From assembly GCA_049316905.1 (NCBI GenBank), contig JBMOJH010000072.1, positions 1 to 17,440 on the forward strand: a stretch of 17,440 bases of DNA. The letters run 5' to 3'. Both the position numbers and the translations under genes were made by a program. The notes under the pieces were generated by a model. That model did not search any database. It had not been told where the DNA came from and saw only the letters and a program-made list of their open reading frames with translations. Below, piece by piece: positions 6,609 to 13,189 of the stretch (positions are counted from its first letter, which is position 1; each line of letters begins with the position of its first letter). Origin of the DNA: CAIPVR01 sp049316905. GTDB taxonomy: Bacteria; Actinomycetota; Acidimicrobiia; Acidimicrobiales; Microtrichaceae.

Positions 6609-7891
6609 GCCGCCCCGTCCTCGGTGGTCCGGGTGAGGACCCCGGTGCCCAGGCTGCCGGGGCGGATCGGGGCAGGGTCCTCTGCACGGGTCGCGGATGG
6701 CAGCGAGTCGAGTAACGAGGCGACCGAACGGATCAGCGTCGCGCCCATCGGTCTCGGCAGGGGCCGCCCGTCGCGGAGCCGCGCGTCGAGCCCGCGCCGG
6801 GTCGGGACGAACAGCGGTGGCCGGACCCGGCTCCCGAGCAACGCGGCGATCGCCCGGGTGGTGCCCGCCTTCGCCGCCGGGGACCGTGGCGCGCGGGTGA
6901 CCACCGGGACGATGCGCTCGGGCGCCGTACCCGCCCGGCGGAGGGCGTCCACGAGGGTGACCATCCGGTGCGTGCCGTGGAGGCCGGGCCCGCACGCGGC
7001 GAGGACCAGCTCGGCGCGGACCGCGACGAGCCGGCTCAGCGCGTGGCGTTCCTCCACGTCCACCGATCCGGTCTCCTCCTCGCCCTCGAGGTCCTGGTCC
7101 ACCTCGATGACGGTCGTCGCGAACGTCCGGCGCAGACCGTCGAGGGTGGCCGCCAGCTCGGCCGGGCGGTACAGCACCCAGTCCCGCGGTCGGCGTTGTC
7201 CGAGTACGAGGTGGTGGCCGTGGTGGGGGAGTTCCCAGCTCTGGCGGCGGACCTCGTGCGGGTCGGGCCGGTCGGAGCGGTGCAACTCCACCAGTTCGGG
7301 GAGCCCGGGCAACACATCACCCACGTCGTGGTAGGCGGCGAGGGAACCGTGCCGGGACCCGTCCACGAGGACGACCGAGTCCGCGCCGTCCCGTTGTCCG
7401 ATCCCCTGGGCCAGCGCCATCGCCACCGTGCTCGCGCCACTCCCTCCGGTGCCGACGACCGCGAGGAGGTGGCCTGGTTCGGTGCCGGTGGGCAGCTCCA
7501 CCCGCCGTTGGTCCGGTGCTGTTTCCACGGCGTGCCGGCGCAGGAGCTCGGCCACCTCGCCGGGATCCGGGTCCGGCCCGATCGCGGCAGCGCACCCGAC
7601 CGCCTCCCAGTCACGGTCGCGCTCCGCTGCACGAGTGCCGCGGACGACCACGGTCGGGGCGCCGGCCCGTGAGGCCGCCGCCACGAGATCCCGGCCCCAC
7701 CGGGTGGTGGAGTCATCGACGAGGAGCAGGTCGACGCGCCGTCCGGCGCCGAGGACCGCGAGCGCCTCCTCCACGCTGAGGCAGGTGACCAGCTCCGCGG
7801 GAAGGCGACCGGTGGAGCACCAGCGCGCCAGTTCGCCGAGCCACCCCCGCCGCGTGCGGGCCAGCCCCAGGATCACCGCCGGCCCGCTCAC
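6605..7891 (-). CDS. CpaE/Ssd-like MinD-family protein with non-canonical P-loop
   Basis: Predicted 428-residue protein. Residues about 5-120 look like a receiver-type Rossmann domain (VDLLLVDDSTTRWGRDLV). From about 140 a MinD/ParA-like domain begins with LLAVVGTGGSGASTVAMALA, followed by SVVLVDGSRHGSLAAYHD. The P-loop (147-155, GTGGSGAST) lacks the usual lysine, having Ala instead. As I recall, this GGxGxST form is usual in actinobacterial CpaE and septum-site-determining (Ssd) relatives, so it may be a family trait rather than decay. CpaE proteins help localise Tad pilus machinery. The GTG at 7891 overlaps the stop of the SAF gene; the stop overlaps cpaF. The frame extends upstream to 8641 without support. 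Confidence 0.88.
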   Translation of the reverse strand: MSGPAVILGLARTRRGWLGELARWCSTGRLPAELVTCLSVEEALAVLGAGRRVDLLLVDDSTTRWGRDLVAAASRAGAPTVVVRGTRAAERDRDWEAVGCAAAIGPDPDPGEVAELLRRHAVETAPDQRRVELPTGTEPGHLLAVVGTGGSGASTVAMALAQGIGQRDGADSVVLVDGSRHGSLAAYHDVGDVLPGLPELVELHRSDRPDPHEVRRQSWELPHHGHHLVLGQRRPRDWVLYRPAELAATLDGLRRTFATTVIEVDQDLEGEEETGSVDVEERHALSRLVAVRAELVLAACGPGLHGTHRMVTLVDALRRAGTAPERIVPVVTRAPRSPAAKAGTTRAIAALLGSRVRPPLFVPTRRGLDARLRDGRPLPRPMGATLIRSVASLLDSLPSATRAEDPAPIRPGSLGTGVLTRTTEDGAA

Positions 7892-8592
7892 GAGGGTCCA
7901 CCCCCGCCGGGCGCAGGTCGGGGCGCCACCAGCGTGATCCGCCCGCGGGCGGCGGCGTCGGCCACGGTGGTCGCCACCGCGCCATCGGGCACCACCAGGC
8001 GCACCGGCAGTTGACCCGACCCGCCGATGGCGTCGGTCCGCTCCGGGTCGACCTCCGCGAGCACCCGGGCCGCGGTCGCTGCGACGGTGGTGCCGGAACC
8101 CTCCGGGTCGGTCACGAGCACGTCGACCGGTGTGCCCACCCGCAGGTCGCCGGGGAGCCGGACCGGGTCGACGCCCACCACGACCTCCACCCCTGTCGCG
8201 GTGCCGGCATCGCCGGCCCGCGTGTCGGCCGGCCGGAGGAGGTCCATGGCGGCGAGGTCGCGCATCGCGGTCCGCCCGACGAGCCCGCGGGCGCGGTCCG
8301 CGGGGACGGCCGGGATCCCGCCGGGCAGGTCGAGTTCGATCGTGCCCAGGTCGGCGGGGGACAGGACCGCTCCGGCGGTCACCGGTCGGAGGGCCACCGT
8401 GTAACGACGTCCCGGCGCCTCGGCGCCCCTGTGGGCGGCCAGGACGCCGGCCGCCGCGGCGACGACCAGCGCGGCGCCGACAACCGCCCGGGGTGCGGGG
8501 ACCAGCCGACGTGCGGGACGAGTCGGCTCGGGCCGGTCCGCTGACCCGCCCGCTCCGTCCGAATCCGTTCTCCGCGTGAACGCCGTGCCCAT
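7888..8592 (-). CDS. CpaB/SAF-domain pilus assembly protein (first gene of the Tad operon)
   Basis: Predicted 234-residue protein. A basic, Pro-rich cytoplasmic N-terminus is followed by one transmembrane helix (about 36-53) and a SAF domain (about 64-125, RRYTVALRPVTAGAVLSPADL to LVGRTAMRDLAAMDLL). A beta-rich RcpC/CpaB-like region comes next (VEVVVGVDPVRLPGDLRVGTPVDVLV), then a Gly/Pro-rich end. CpaB/RcpC proteins act outside the membrane in Tad assembly. The start is ATG at 8592, preceded by AGGAGG with a 6-base spacer; an in-frame ATG 36 bases further upstream would lie close to the promoter -10 and is less likely. The gene leads the operon, directly below the promoter in the AT-rich island. 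Confidence 0.85.
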   Translation of the reverse strand: MGTAFTRRTDSDGAGGSADRPEPTRPARRLVPAPRAVVGAALVVAAAAGVLAAHRGAEAPGRRYTVALRPVTAGAVLSPADLGTIELDLPGGIPAVPADRARGLVGRTAMRDLAAMDLLRPADTRAGDAGTATGVEVVVGVDPVRLPGDLRVGTPVDVLVTDPEGSGTTVAATAARVLAEVDPERTDAIGGSGQLPVRLVVPDGAVATTVADAAARGRITLVAPRPAPGGGGPS

Positions 8593-8607
8593 CGGCCGCC
8601 TCCTGCC

Positions 8608-8665
8608 GTGAAGATGTATTGGGTACACAGAGAAATGTCAAGAAACAATGAAAAACATCAAAAGG
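8608..8665. other. AT-rich island between divergent pilus and HTH genes
   Basis: From about 8611 to 8664 only around a third of bases are G or C, against low 70s percent around it. It contains several A-runs and repeated ATCAA/GTCAA-like words. The rest of the intergenic stretch to 8721 is GC-rich and contains no other gene I can support. It is the natural place for regulation of the pilus operon and possibly the HTH gene. Confidence 0.7.
8613..8641 (-). promoter_or_regulatory. Promoter of the Tad operon (TTGACA -35)
   Basis: On the minus strand a perfect TTGACA (8641-8636) is followed after 17 bases by TACATC (8618-8613), a partial match to TATAAT. Transcription would begin near 8606, giving a very short leader containing the AGGAGG of the SAF gene. 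A short inverted repeat TGTA-N5-TACA (8615-8627) overlaps the -10 and could be an operator, though 4-base arms are weak evidence. Confidence 0.65.
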
Positions 8666-8707
8666 TGCCGGAGGGGTTCGGTCGGTCGGGTCGTCGGGAC
8701 CGACGGC

Positions 8708-8713
8708 TACGCT
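8708..8713 (+). promoter_or_regulatory. Candidate -10 hexamer (TACGCT) for a leaderless HTH transcript
   Basis: TACGCT fits TAnnnT and ends 8 bases before the GTG at 8722, so transcription would begin at or next to the start codon. No Shine-Dalgarno sequence at normal spacing and no clear -35 are seen. Confidence 0.5.
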
Positions 8714-8721
8714 CGGAACCG

Positions 8722-8994
8722 GTGGACACGGCCGACATCAACTGGCTCAACACGGCGGAGACCGCCCGGCGCTTGGGCATCACGCCGCGCACGCTCTACC
8801 GGTTCATCGACGACGGGTCGCTGCCCGCCTACCGCTTTGGTCGCGTGATCCGGCTGAAGGAGTCGGAGGTGGCCGACTTCATCGAGCGCTGCCGGATCCA
8901 GCCCGGCACGCTCGACATGCTGCACCCCGACCGCGACGAGGACGCCGGTCAGGACGAGGGCAGCACCCAGACCAGTTCCCCGAGCGGCACGTAG
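8722..8994 (+). CDS. Excisionase/BldC-like helix-turn-helix DNA-binding protein
   Basis: Predicted 90-residue protein. Residues about 5-58 (WLNTAETARRLGITPRTLYR, then FIDDGSLPAYRFGRVIRLKE and SEVADFIERC) form a winged MerR/excisionase-type HTH domain (HTH_17), followed by an acidic, Ser/Thr/Gly-rich tail. Such proteins bind DNA, often AT-rich direct repeats, as transcription regulators (BldC) or excision factors; no phage or integrase gene is nearby, so a regulator is more likely. The start chosen is GTG at 8722, just before the conserved domain; the frame is open from 8608, but the added residues are low-complexity basic sequence spanning the promoter island. Its 3' end overlaps the convergent downstream gene by 46 bases. 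Regulation of the neighbouring pilus promoter is an inference from position. Confidence 0.82.
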   Translation: MDTADINWLNTAETARRLGITPRTLYRFIDDGSLPAYRFGRVIRLKESEVADFIERCRIQPGTLDMLHPDRDEDAGQDEGSTQTSSPSGT

Positions 8995-9476
8995 CGCAGG
9001 GGCCCGGTCGGCCCGTCCCGCAACGTGAGCACCTCACCCACTGCGAGCACCTCGCCGCGCAGCTCCGGTCCGGCCGCGAGGCGGACCCGCACCGCAGCGC
9101 CCTCGGCCGTCAGCTCGGTGAGGACCTCCGCGAGCGTCGGTCCGTCAGATGGCGGCTCGTCCGCGGGCAGCGGCTCCTCCGTCTCGACCGCCGCGACCGC
9201 TGCGGCCACGACCCAGGTCGGCACCCCGCCCGACGGCCGGAGCCGCACCACCTCCGCCCCGGCATCCAGCACCTCGCCGGCCACGCGGTCACCCGTGCGG
9301 AGCAGCAACGTGACCGTCCGGCCGCGGGCGCCCGCCAGGATCCCGGCCACCGTGGCCGCCTCGGCGAACGAGCGGCGGAGCCACCGTTCGCGCCGCCGGG
9401 CCGCGGCGGCCTCGTCGGCCCGGAGCTCGGCGAGGAACCGGTCCGCGTCCCCGCCCCCGGGCGGCTCGGCGTTCAT
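8949..9476 (-). CDS. Uncharacterised protein with two tandem small beta-barrel (Sm/SH3-like) repeats
   Basis: Predicted 175-residue protein of no family I can name firmly. After an Arg/Glu-rich helical N-terminus (1-48) come two similar units. Residues 49-98 read GARGRTVTLLLRTGDRVAGE then VLDAGAEVVRLRP, and residues 122-172 read LTAEGAAVRVRLAAGPELRG then EVLAVGEVLTLRD. The shared pattern (hydrophobic strand, G, GEV turn, G-x-E/x-V, strand) resembles Sm-like or SH3-like barrels that bind RNA or nucleic acid. The ATG at 9476 is 19 bases from the divergent phoH start. The frame extends upstream into phoH but without family-like sequence. Function is unknown; proximity to phoH and ybeY makes an RNA-related role possible but unproven. 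Confidence 0.75.
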   Translation of the reverse strand: MNAEPPGGGDADRFLAELRADEAAAARRRERWLRRSFAEAATVAGILAGARGRTVTLLLRTGDRVAGEVLDAGAEVVRLRPSGGVPTWVVAAAVAAVETEEPLPADEPPSDGPTLAEVLTELTAEGAAVRVRLAAGPELRGEVLAVGEVLTLRDGPTGPLRYVPLGELVWVLPSS

Positions 9477-9479
9477 CGG

Positions 9480-9485
9480 TACACT
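9480..9485 (+). promoter_or_regulatory. Candidate -10 hexamer (TACACT) for phoH
   Basis: TACACT fits TAnnnT and ends 10 bases before the phoH ATG at 9496, giving a leader of about two or three bases at most. It lies in the 19-base gap shared with the divergent gene. No -35 is obvious. Confidence 0.5.
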
Positions 9486-9495
9486 CTGCACCCAG

Positions 9496-10512
9496 ATGGA
9501 GCGTGCCGACACGTCCGAACCCGCCCCCACCACGCACACCCCGGTGGGCGCACCGGGCGACACCCGGACGCTGGTCCGTGTGCCCGGCAACCACCTGATG
9601 ACCGAGTTGCTCGGTCCCGGTGACGAGCTGCTCGACGTGATCGAGGATGCGTTCCCCTCCACGGCCATCACCGTGCGGGGCAACGAGATCGTGCTCGCGG
9701 GCGCCGACAGCGCCCGGGTGGGCCGCCTGTTCGAGGAGCTGGTGGTGGTGGTCGAACGCGGCCATCGCCTGGAGGAGTCCGCGGTGCGGCGCACCATCGA
9801 GATGATCCGGGCCGACGAACGCCCCAGCGAGGTGCTCACCCACGAGCTGCTCCGCACCCACCGCGGCGGCCGGGTGCGGCCGAAGACCTCCGGCCAGAAG
9901 CGCTACGTGGACGCGATCGAGGAGCACATCGTCACCTTCGGCGTGGGCCCCGCCGGCACCGGCAAGAGCTGGCTCGCCGTCGCCATGGCCGTGCAGTCGC
10001 TGCAGCGCAAGGAGGTGGAGCGCATCGTCCTCACCCGCCCCGCGGTGGAGGCCGGCGAGCGGCTCGGGTTCCTCCCCGGCGACCTCATGGCGAAGGTCGA
10101 TCCCTACCTGCGCCCGCTCTACGACGCGCTCAACGACATGGTCGGCAGCGAGGGCTCCCAGAAGCTGCTGGAACGGGGGACCGTGGAGGTGGCGCCGCTC
10201 GCGTTCATGCGGGGCCGCACGCTCAACAACAGCTTCATCATCCTGGACGAGGCGCAGAACACCACGCCCGAGCAGATGAAGATGTTCCTGACCCGCATCG
10301 GGTTCGGTTCCAAGGCCGTGGTCACCGGCGACGTCACGCAGGTGGACGTGCCGGGCGGCCGCTCGGGTCTCGCGGACCTCGAGGGGATCCTCGGGCGCAT
10401 CGACGGGCTCACCTTCGTGCGCCTCACCGGGCGCGACGTGGTCCGCCACCGGATCGTCCAGGACATCGTGGACGCCTACGCGGAGCACGACGCGGGCACC
10501 ACCGGCCGATGA
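9496..10512 (+). CDS. phoH: PhoH-like ATPase
   Basis: Predicted 338-residue protein, typical length for PhoH-like proteins. The N-terminal part (about 25-110) is KH-like (TAITVRGNEIVLAGADSARV). The ATPase domain has Walker A GPAGTGKS (151-158), RPAVEAGERLGFLPGDLMAK, Walker B FIILDEAQN (247-255) and VTGDVTQVD. PhoH proteins are RNA-associated ATPases, probably helicases, conserved beside ybeY. The ATG at 9496 is chosen because it follows the TACACT hexamer and removes a long shadow extension in the same frame. The TGA overlaps the ybeY ATG (ATGA), so the two are translationally coupled. Confidence 0.93.
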   Translation: MERADTSEPAPTTHTPVGAPGDTRTLVRVPGNHLMTELLGPGDELLDVIEDAFPSTAITVRGNEIVLAGADSARVGRLFEELVVVVERGHRLEESAVRRTIEMIRADERPSEVLTHELLRTHRGGRVRPKTSGQKRYVDAIEEHIVTFGVGPAGTGKSWLAVAMAVQSLQRKEVERIVLTRPAVEAGERLGFLPGDLMAKVDPYLRPLYDALNDMVGSEGSQKLLERGTVEVAPLAFMRGRTLNNSFIILDEAQNTTPEQMKMFLTRIGFGSKAVVTGDVTQVDVPGGRSGLADLEGILGRIDGLTFVRLTGRDVVRHRIVQDIVDAYAEHDAGTTGR

Positions 10513-11036
10513 CGCCCACGGTGGAGGTCCGCGACGACCGCAGCGACGACGGCGATGACGCCGCCGAGGGGAGCCCCGGCGCGGAGCCACCGCTGCTGGA
10601 GCCGGACCTGCTCGACACGCTCGGCGGAATCCTGGCCTCCGTGCTCGCCGCCGAGGGCGTGCCCGGCCGGGCCTCGGCCGGCCTCACGCTCGTGTCCTCC
10701 GACGCGATCGCCACGTTGAAGGCCGAGCACCTCGGTGGTGACGGGCCCACCGACGTGCTGTCGTTCCCGCTCGACGGCACCGGACCGGTGCCCGAGGGCG
10801 AGCCGTGGCTCGTGGGCGACGTGGTGCTCTGCCCGTCGGTGGCCGCCGCGCAGGCGCCCTCGCACGCCGGCACGCTGCAGGACGAGCTGGCGCTGCTCGT
10901 GGTGCACGGCGGGCTCCACCTCTGCGGCTGGGACCACGACGGGCCCGAGGACCAGGCCGCGATGTGGGCCCGCGAGCGCGAGCTGCTCACCGGCCTCGGG
11001 CGAACGCCCGCCCGCGACCCGTGGGGTCCGTCGTGA
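10509..11036 (+). CDS. ybeY: Endoribonuclease YbeY (rRNA maturation factor)
   Basis: Predicted 175-residue protein. It carries the UPF0054 signature with three metal-binding histidines in VVHGGLHLCGWDHD (H133, H137, H143) and the preceding TDVLSFPLDG and VGDVVLCP motifs. YbeY is a zinc-dependent endonuclease involved in 16S rRNA 3' maturation and ribosome quality control. The first roughly 28 residues form an acidic, Asp/Glu-rich extension not needed for the fold. The ATG overlaps the phoH stop and the TGA overlaps the next GTG, so it sits in a tightly coupled run of genes. Confidence 0.93.
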   Translation: MTPTVEVRDDRSDDGDDAAEGSPGAEPPLLEPDLLDTLGGILASVLAAEGVPGRASAGLTLVSSDAIATLKAEHLGGDGPTDVLSFPLDGTGPVPEGEPWLVGDVVLCPSVAAAQAPSHAGTLQDELALLVVHGGLHLCGWDHDGPEDQAAMWARERELLTGLGRTPARDPWGPS

Positions 11037-12304
11037 ACAGCACCGACCTCTGGCTGCTCGTCGTCGTCCTCGTGCTGGTCGGGGTGGCCGCGGTGCTCGC
11101 CGCGGCGGAGACCGCCATCACCCGCATGACCCGCTCCCGGGCCGCGGCACTGGCCGAGCACGACCCCCGCGGCGGCAGCCGGGTCCGGCGGATCGTCGAC
11201 AACCTCGAGCGCGACCTCAACGCCGTGTACCTCGCGGTGAACATCACCCAGACCGTGCAGGCCGCGCTCGTCGGTGTGCTCGCCGGGCGGCTGTTCGGCC
11301 CGCTCGGCGTGGCCGTCGGCATCGTGCTCAACGTGGTGGTGCTCTTCACCCTGGCCGAGGCCGCACCGAAGACCTGGGCGCTGCAGCACACCGAACGCGC
11401 CGCGCTGCTGACCGCGCCGCTCGTGGAGGGCATCGGTCGACTGCTGCGCTGGCCGGCGCGTGCCCTCATCGGCGTGGCGAACGTGGTGCTGCCCGGCAAG
11501 GGGCTGAAAAAGGGCCCGTTCGTCACCGAGGAGGAGATCCTCGCCCTCGCGGAGGAAGCGGCCGAGGCCTCGGTGATCGAGGAGTCCGAGCGGGACCTGA
11601 TCGAGTCGATCATCGACTTCGGCGACACCGTGGTGCGCGAGATCATGGTGCCCCGGCCGGACGTGGTGGCCGTGGACGACGACGCGACCGTGACCGGCAC
11701 GGTGGAGCTGGCCATCTCCCGAGGGCTGTCGCGGCTCCCGGTCTACGGCGAGAGCTCCGACGACGTGGTCGGCATCGTGTACGCCAAGGACGCCTTCGAG
11801 GCCGAACGGGCCGGCGGCGGTGACCGCCCGGTGACCGAGGTGGCCCGGCCGGCGTACTTCGTGCCGGAGACCAAGCGGGTGGCGGAGCTGCTCGCCGAGA
11901 TGCAGGCCCGCAAGACCCACATCGCGGTGGTCGTCGACGAGTACGGCGGCACCGCCGGCCTCGTCACGATGGAGGACCTGCTCGAGGAGCTCGTGGGCGA
12001 GATCCACGACGAGTTCGACCCCGCGGCGGCCGAGGTCGAGCGGCTGTCCGACGGCGCGGTGCTCGTGCCCGGCTCGCTCAACCTCGGGGACCTGAACGAG
12101 GAGCTCGACCTGTCGCTGCCCGAGGGCAACTGGGACACCGTCGGCGGCCTGGTGTTCGGCACGCTCGGCCGGGTGCCGGTGGCCGGCGACTCCGTGGTCC
12201 TCGACGGCGTGCGGCTGCGCGTGGAGCGCGTCGACGGCCGCCGCGTCACCCGGGTGCGCATCGAGAACCGGGAACCCGCGGCCGAGGCCGCGGGAGGGGA
12301 GTGA
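11033..12304 (+). CDS. CNNM/CBS-domain membrane protein (HlyC/CorC family)
   Basis: Predicted 423-residue protein. An N-terminal DUF21/CNNM domain has membrane helices near residues 5-25, 63-84, 88-110 and 122-150, with AAAETAITRMTRSR and AEAAPKTWAL motifs. A tandem CBS pair follows (about 200-325, REIMVPRPDVVAVDDDA to VVDEYGGTAGLVTMEDLLEELVGEI). A C-terminal CorC/HlyC transporter-associated domain (about 335-415) contains GNWDTVGGLVFGTLGRVP. The family is linked to Mg2+/Co2+ efflux or homeostasis; direct transport is proposed for several members. GTG at 11033 overlaps the ybeY stop (GTGA). The order ybeY, CBS protein, era matches that of mycobacteria. Confidence 0.92.
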   Translation: MNSTDLWLLVVVLVLVGVAAVLAAAETAITRMTRSRAAALAEHDPRGGSRVRRIVDNLERDLNAVYLAVNITQTVQAALVGVLAGRLFGPLGVAVGIVLNVVVLFTLAEAAPKTWALQHTERAALLTAPLVEGIGRLLRWPARALIGVANVVLPGKGLKKGPFVTEEEILALAEEAAEASVIEESERDLIESIIDFGDTVVREIMVPRPDVVAVDDDATVTGTVELAISRGLSRLPVYGESSDDVVGIVYAKDAFEAERAGGGDRPVTEVARPAYFVPETKRVAELLAEMQARKTHIAVVVDEYGGTAGLVTMEDLLEELVGEIHDEFDPAAAEVERLSDGAVLVPGSLNLGDLNEELDLSLPEGNWDTVGGLVFGTLGRVPVAGDSVVLDGVRLRVERVDGRRVTRVRIENREPAAEAAGGE

Positions 12305-12306
12305 GC

Positions 12307-13164
12307 ATGTCCGACCACGGCGATGTGCACCGTTCGGGCTTCGTGACGTTCGTGGGCCGTCCCAACGTGGGCAAGTCGACGCTGCTGAACCAGATCCTGG
12401 GCGAGAAGGTGTCGATCGTCTCCGACAAGCCCCAGACCACCCGCCACCAGATCCGCGGCATCCTCACCCGCCCCGACGCCCAGGTGGTGTTCGTGGACAC
12501 GCCGGGGATCCACAAGCCCCGCACGCTCATGGGTGAACGCCTCAACGAGTCGGCCACCGACGCCCTCGCGGACGTGGACGTGGTCTGCCTGCTGGTGGAG
12601 GCCAATCGCGACATCGGCCCGGGCGACCGGTTCATCGCCGAACGCTGCCCGGGCGACACCGTCCTGGTGCTCAACAAGGTCGACAAGGTCGGCCCGGACC
12701 GCGTGCTGGCGCAGCTGGCCGAGGTGGCCGGATTCGACATGGAGGCCTACTTCCCGGTGTCGGCCCGGACCGGTGAGGGGGTCCCCGCGCTGGTGGAGCA
12801 CCTCGTCGGGCGGATGCCACCGGGGCCGCAGTGGTACCCGGGCGGTGAGGTCACTGACCTCGGTGAGGGCTTCCGGGTGGCCGAACTGGTCCGCGAGCAG
12901 CTCCTCGCCGTGACCCGGGAGGAACTGCCGCACTCCATCGCCACCCGGGTGACCGAGTGGGAGTGGCCGCGGATCCGGGTGGAGATCCTGGTGGAGCGCG
13001 AGTCCCAGAAGGGCATGGTGATCGGCAAGGGCGGCCACGTCCTCAAGGAGGTGGGCACCCGCGTCCGCCGCCAGCTGCCGGAGGGCGCCTTCCTCGAGCT
13101 GCACGTGACGGTGGAGAAGGACTGGCAGTCCCGGCCCGGCTCGCTCGAACGCCTCGGGTACTGA
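12307..13164 (+). CDS. era: GTPase Era
   Basis: Predicted 285-residue protein. G1 GRPNVGKS (17-24), G2 region PQTTRHQIRG, G3 DTPG (64-67), G4 NKVD (123-126) and G5 SAR (152-154) are all present. A C-terminal KH domain carries GMVIGKGGHVLKEVG. Era binds the 3' end of 16S rRNA and assists 30S assembly, fitting its place near ybeY and phoH. I prefer ATG at 12307 because GGAGG/GGGGAG lies 5 to 9 bases before it. An in-frame GTG at 12301, overlapping the preceding TGA as GTGA, would add two residues and is also plausible. Confidence 0.96.
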   Translation: MSDHGDVHRSGFVTFVGRPNVGKSTLLNQILGEKVSIVSDKPQTTRHQIRGILTRPDAQVVFVDTPGIHKPRTLMGERLNESATDALADVDVVCLLVEANRDIGPGDRFIAERCPGDTVLVLNKVDKVGPDRVLAQLAEVAGFDMEAYFPVSARTGEGVPALVEHLVGRMPPGPQWYPGGEVTDLGEGFRVAELVREQLLAVTREELPHSIATRVTEWEWPRIRVEILVERESQKGMVIGKGGHVLKEVGTRVRRQLPEGAFLELHVTVEKDWQSRPGSLERLGY

Positions 13165-13175
13165 GCGCGGTCGGG

Positions 13176-13181
13176 TACGTT
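13176..13181 (+). promoter_or_regulatory. Candidate -10 hexamer (TACGTT) for a leaderless uppS transcript
   Basis: TACGTT fits TAnnnT and ends 8 bases before the uppS ATG at 13190, the same spacing as at the HTH and glyS genes. It lies in the 25-base gap after era. No Shine-Dalgarno sequence precedes the ATG. Confidence 0.5.
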
Positions 13182-13189
13182 TCACCCTG

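Noticed and set aside
8615..8627. TGTA-N5-TACA inverted repeat as a firm operator
   Set aside because: Arms of only 4 bases in an AT-rich stretch are likely by chance; kept only as a note in the promoter entry.
7892..8641. Upstream extension of the CpaE-like frame (possible larger fusion protein)
   Set aside because: The extension overlaps the whole SAF gene and is low-complexity Arg/Pro/Gly; GTG at 7891 gives the same GTGA junction seen across the operon.
8722..8994. HTH gene as part of a prophage or integrative element (excisionase)
   Set aside because: No integrase, attachment-site repeat, tRNA or phage gene is nearby; the surroundings are pilus and housekeeping genes.
9289..10590. 433-codon open frame on the minus strand opposite phoH
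   Set aside because: His/Ala/Arg/Gly-rich mirror of phoH codons with no family resemblance.
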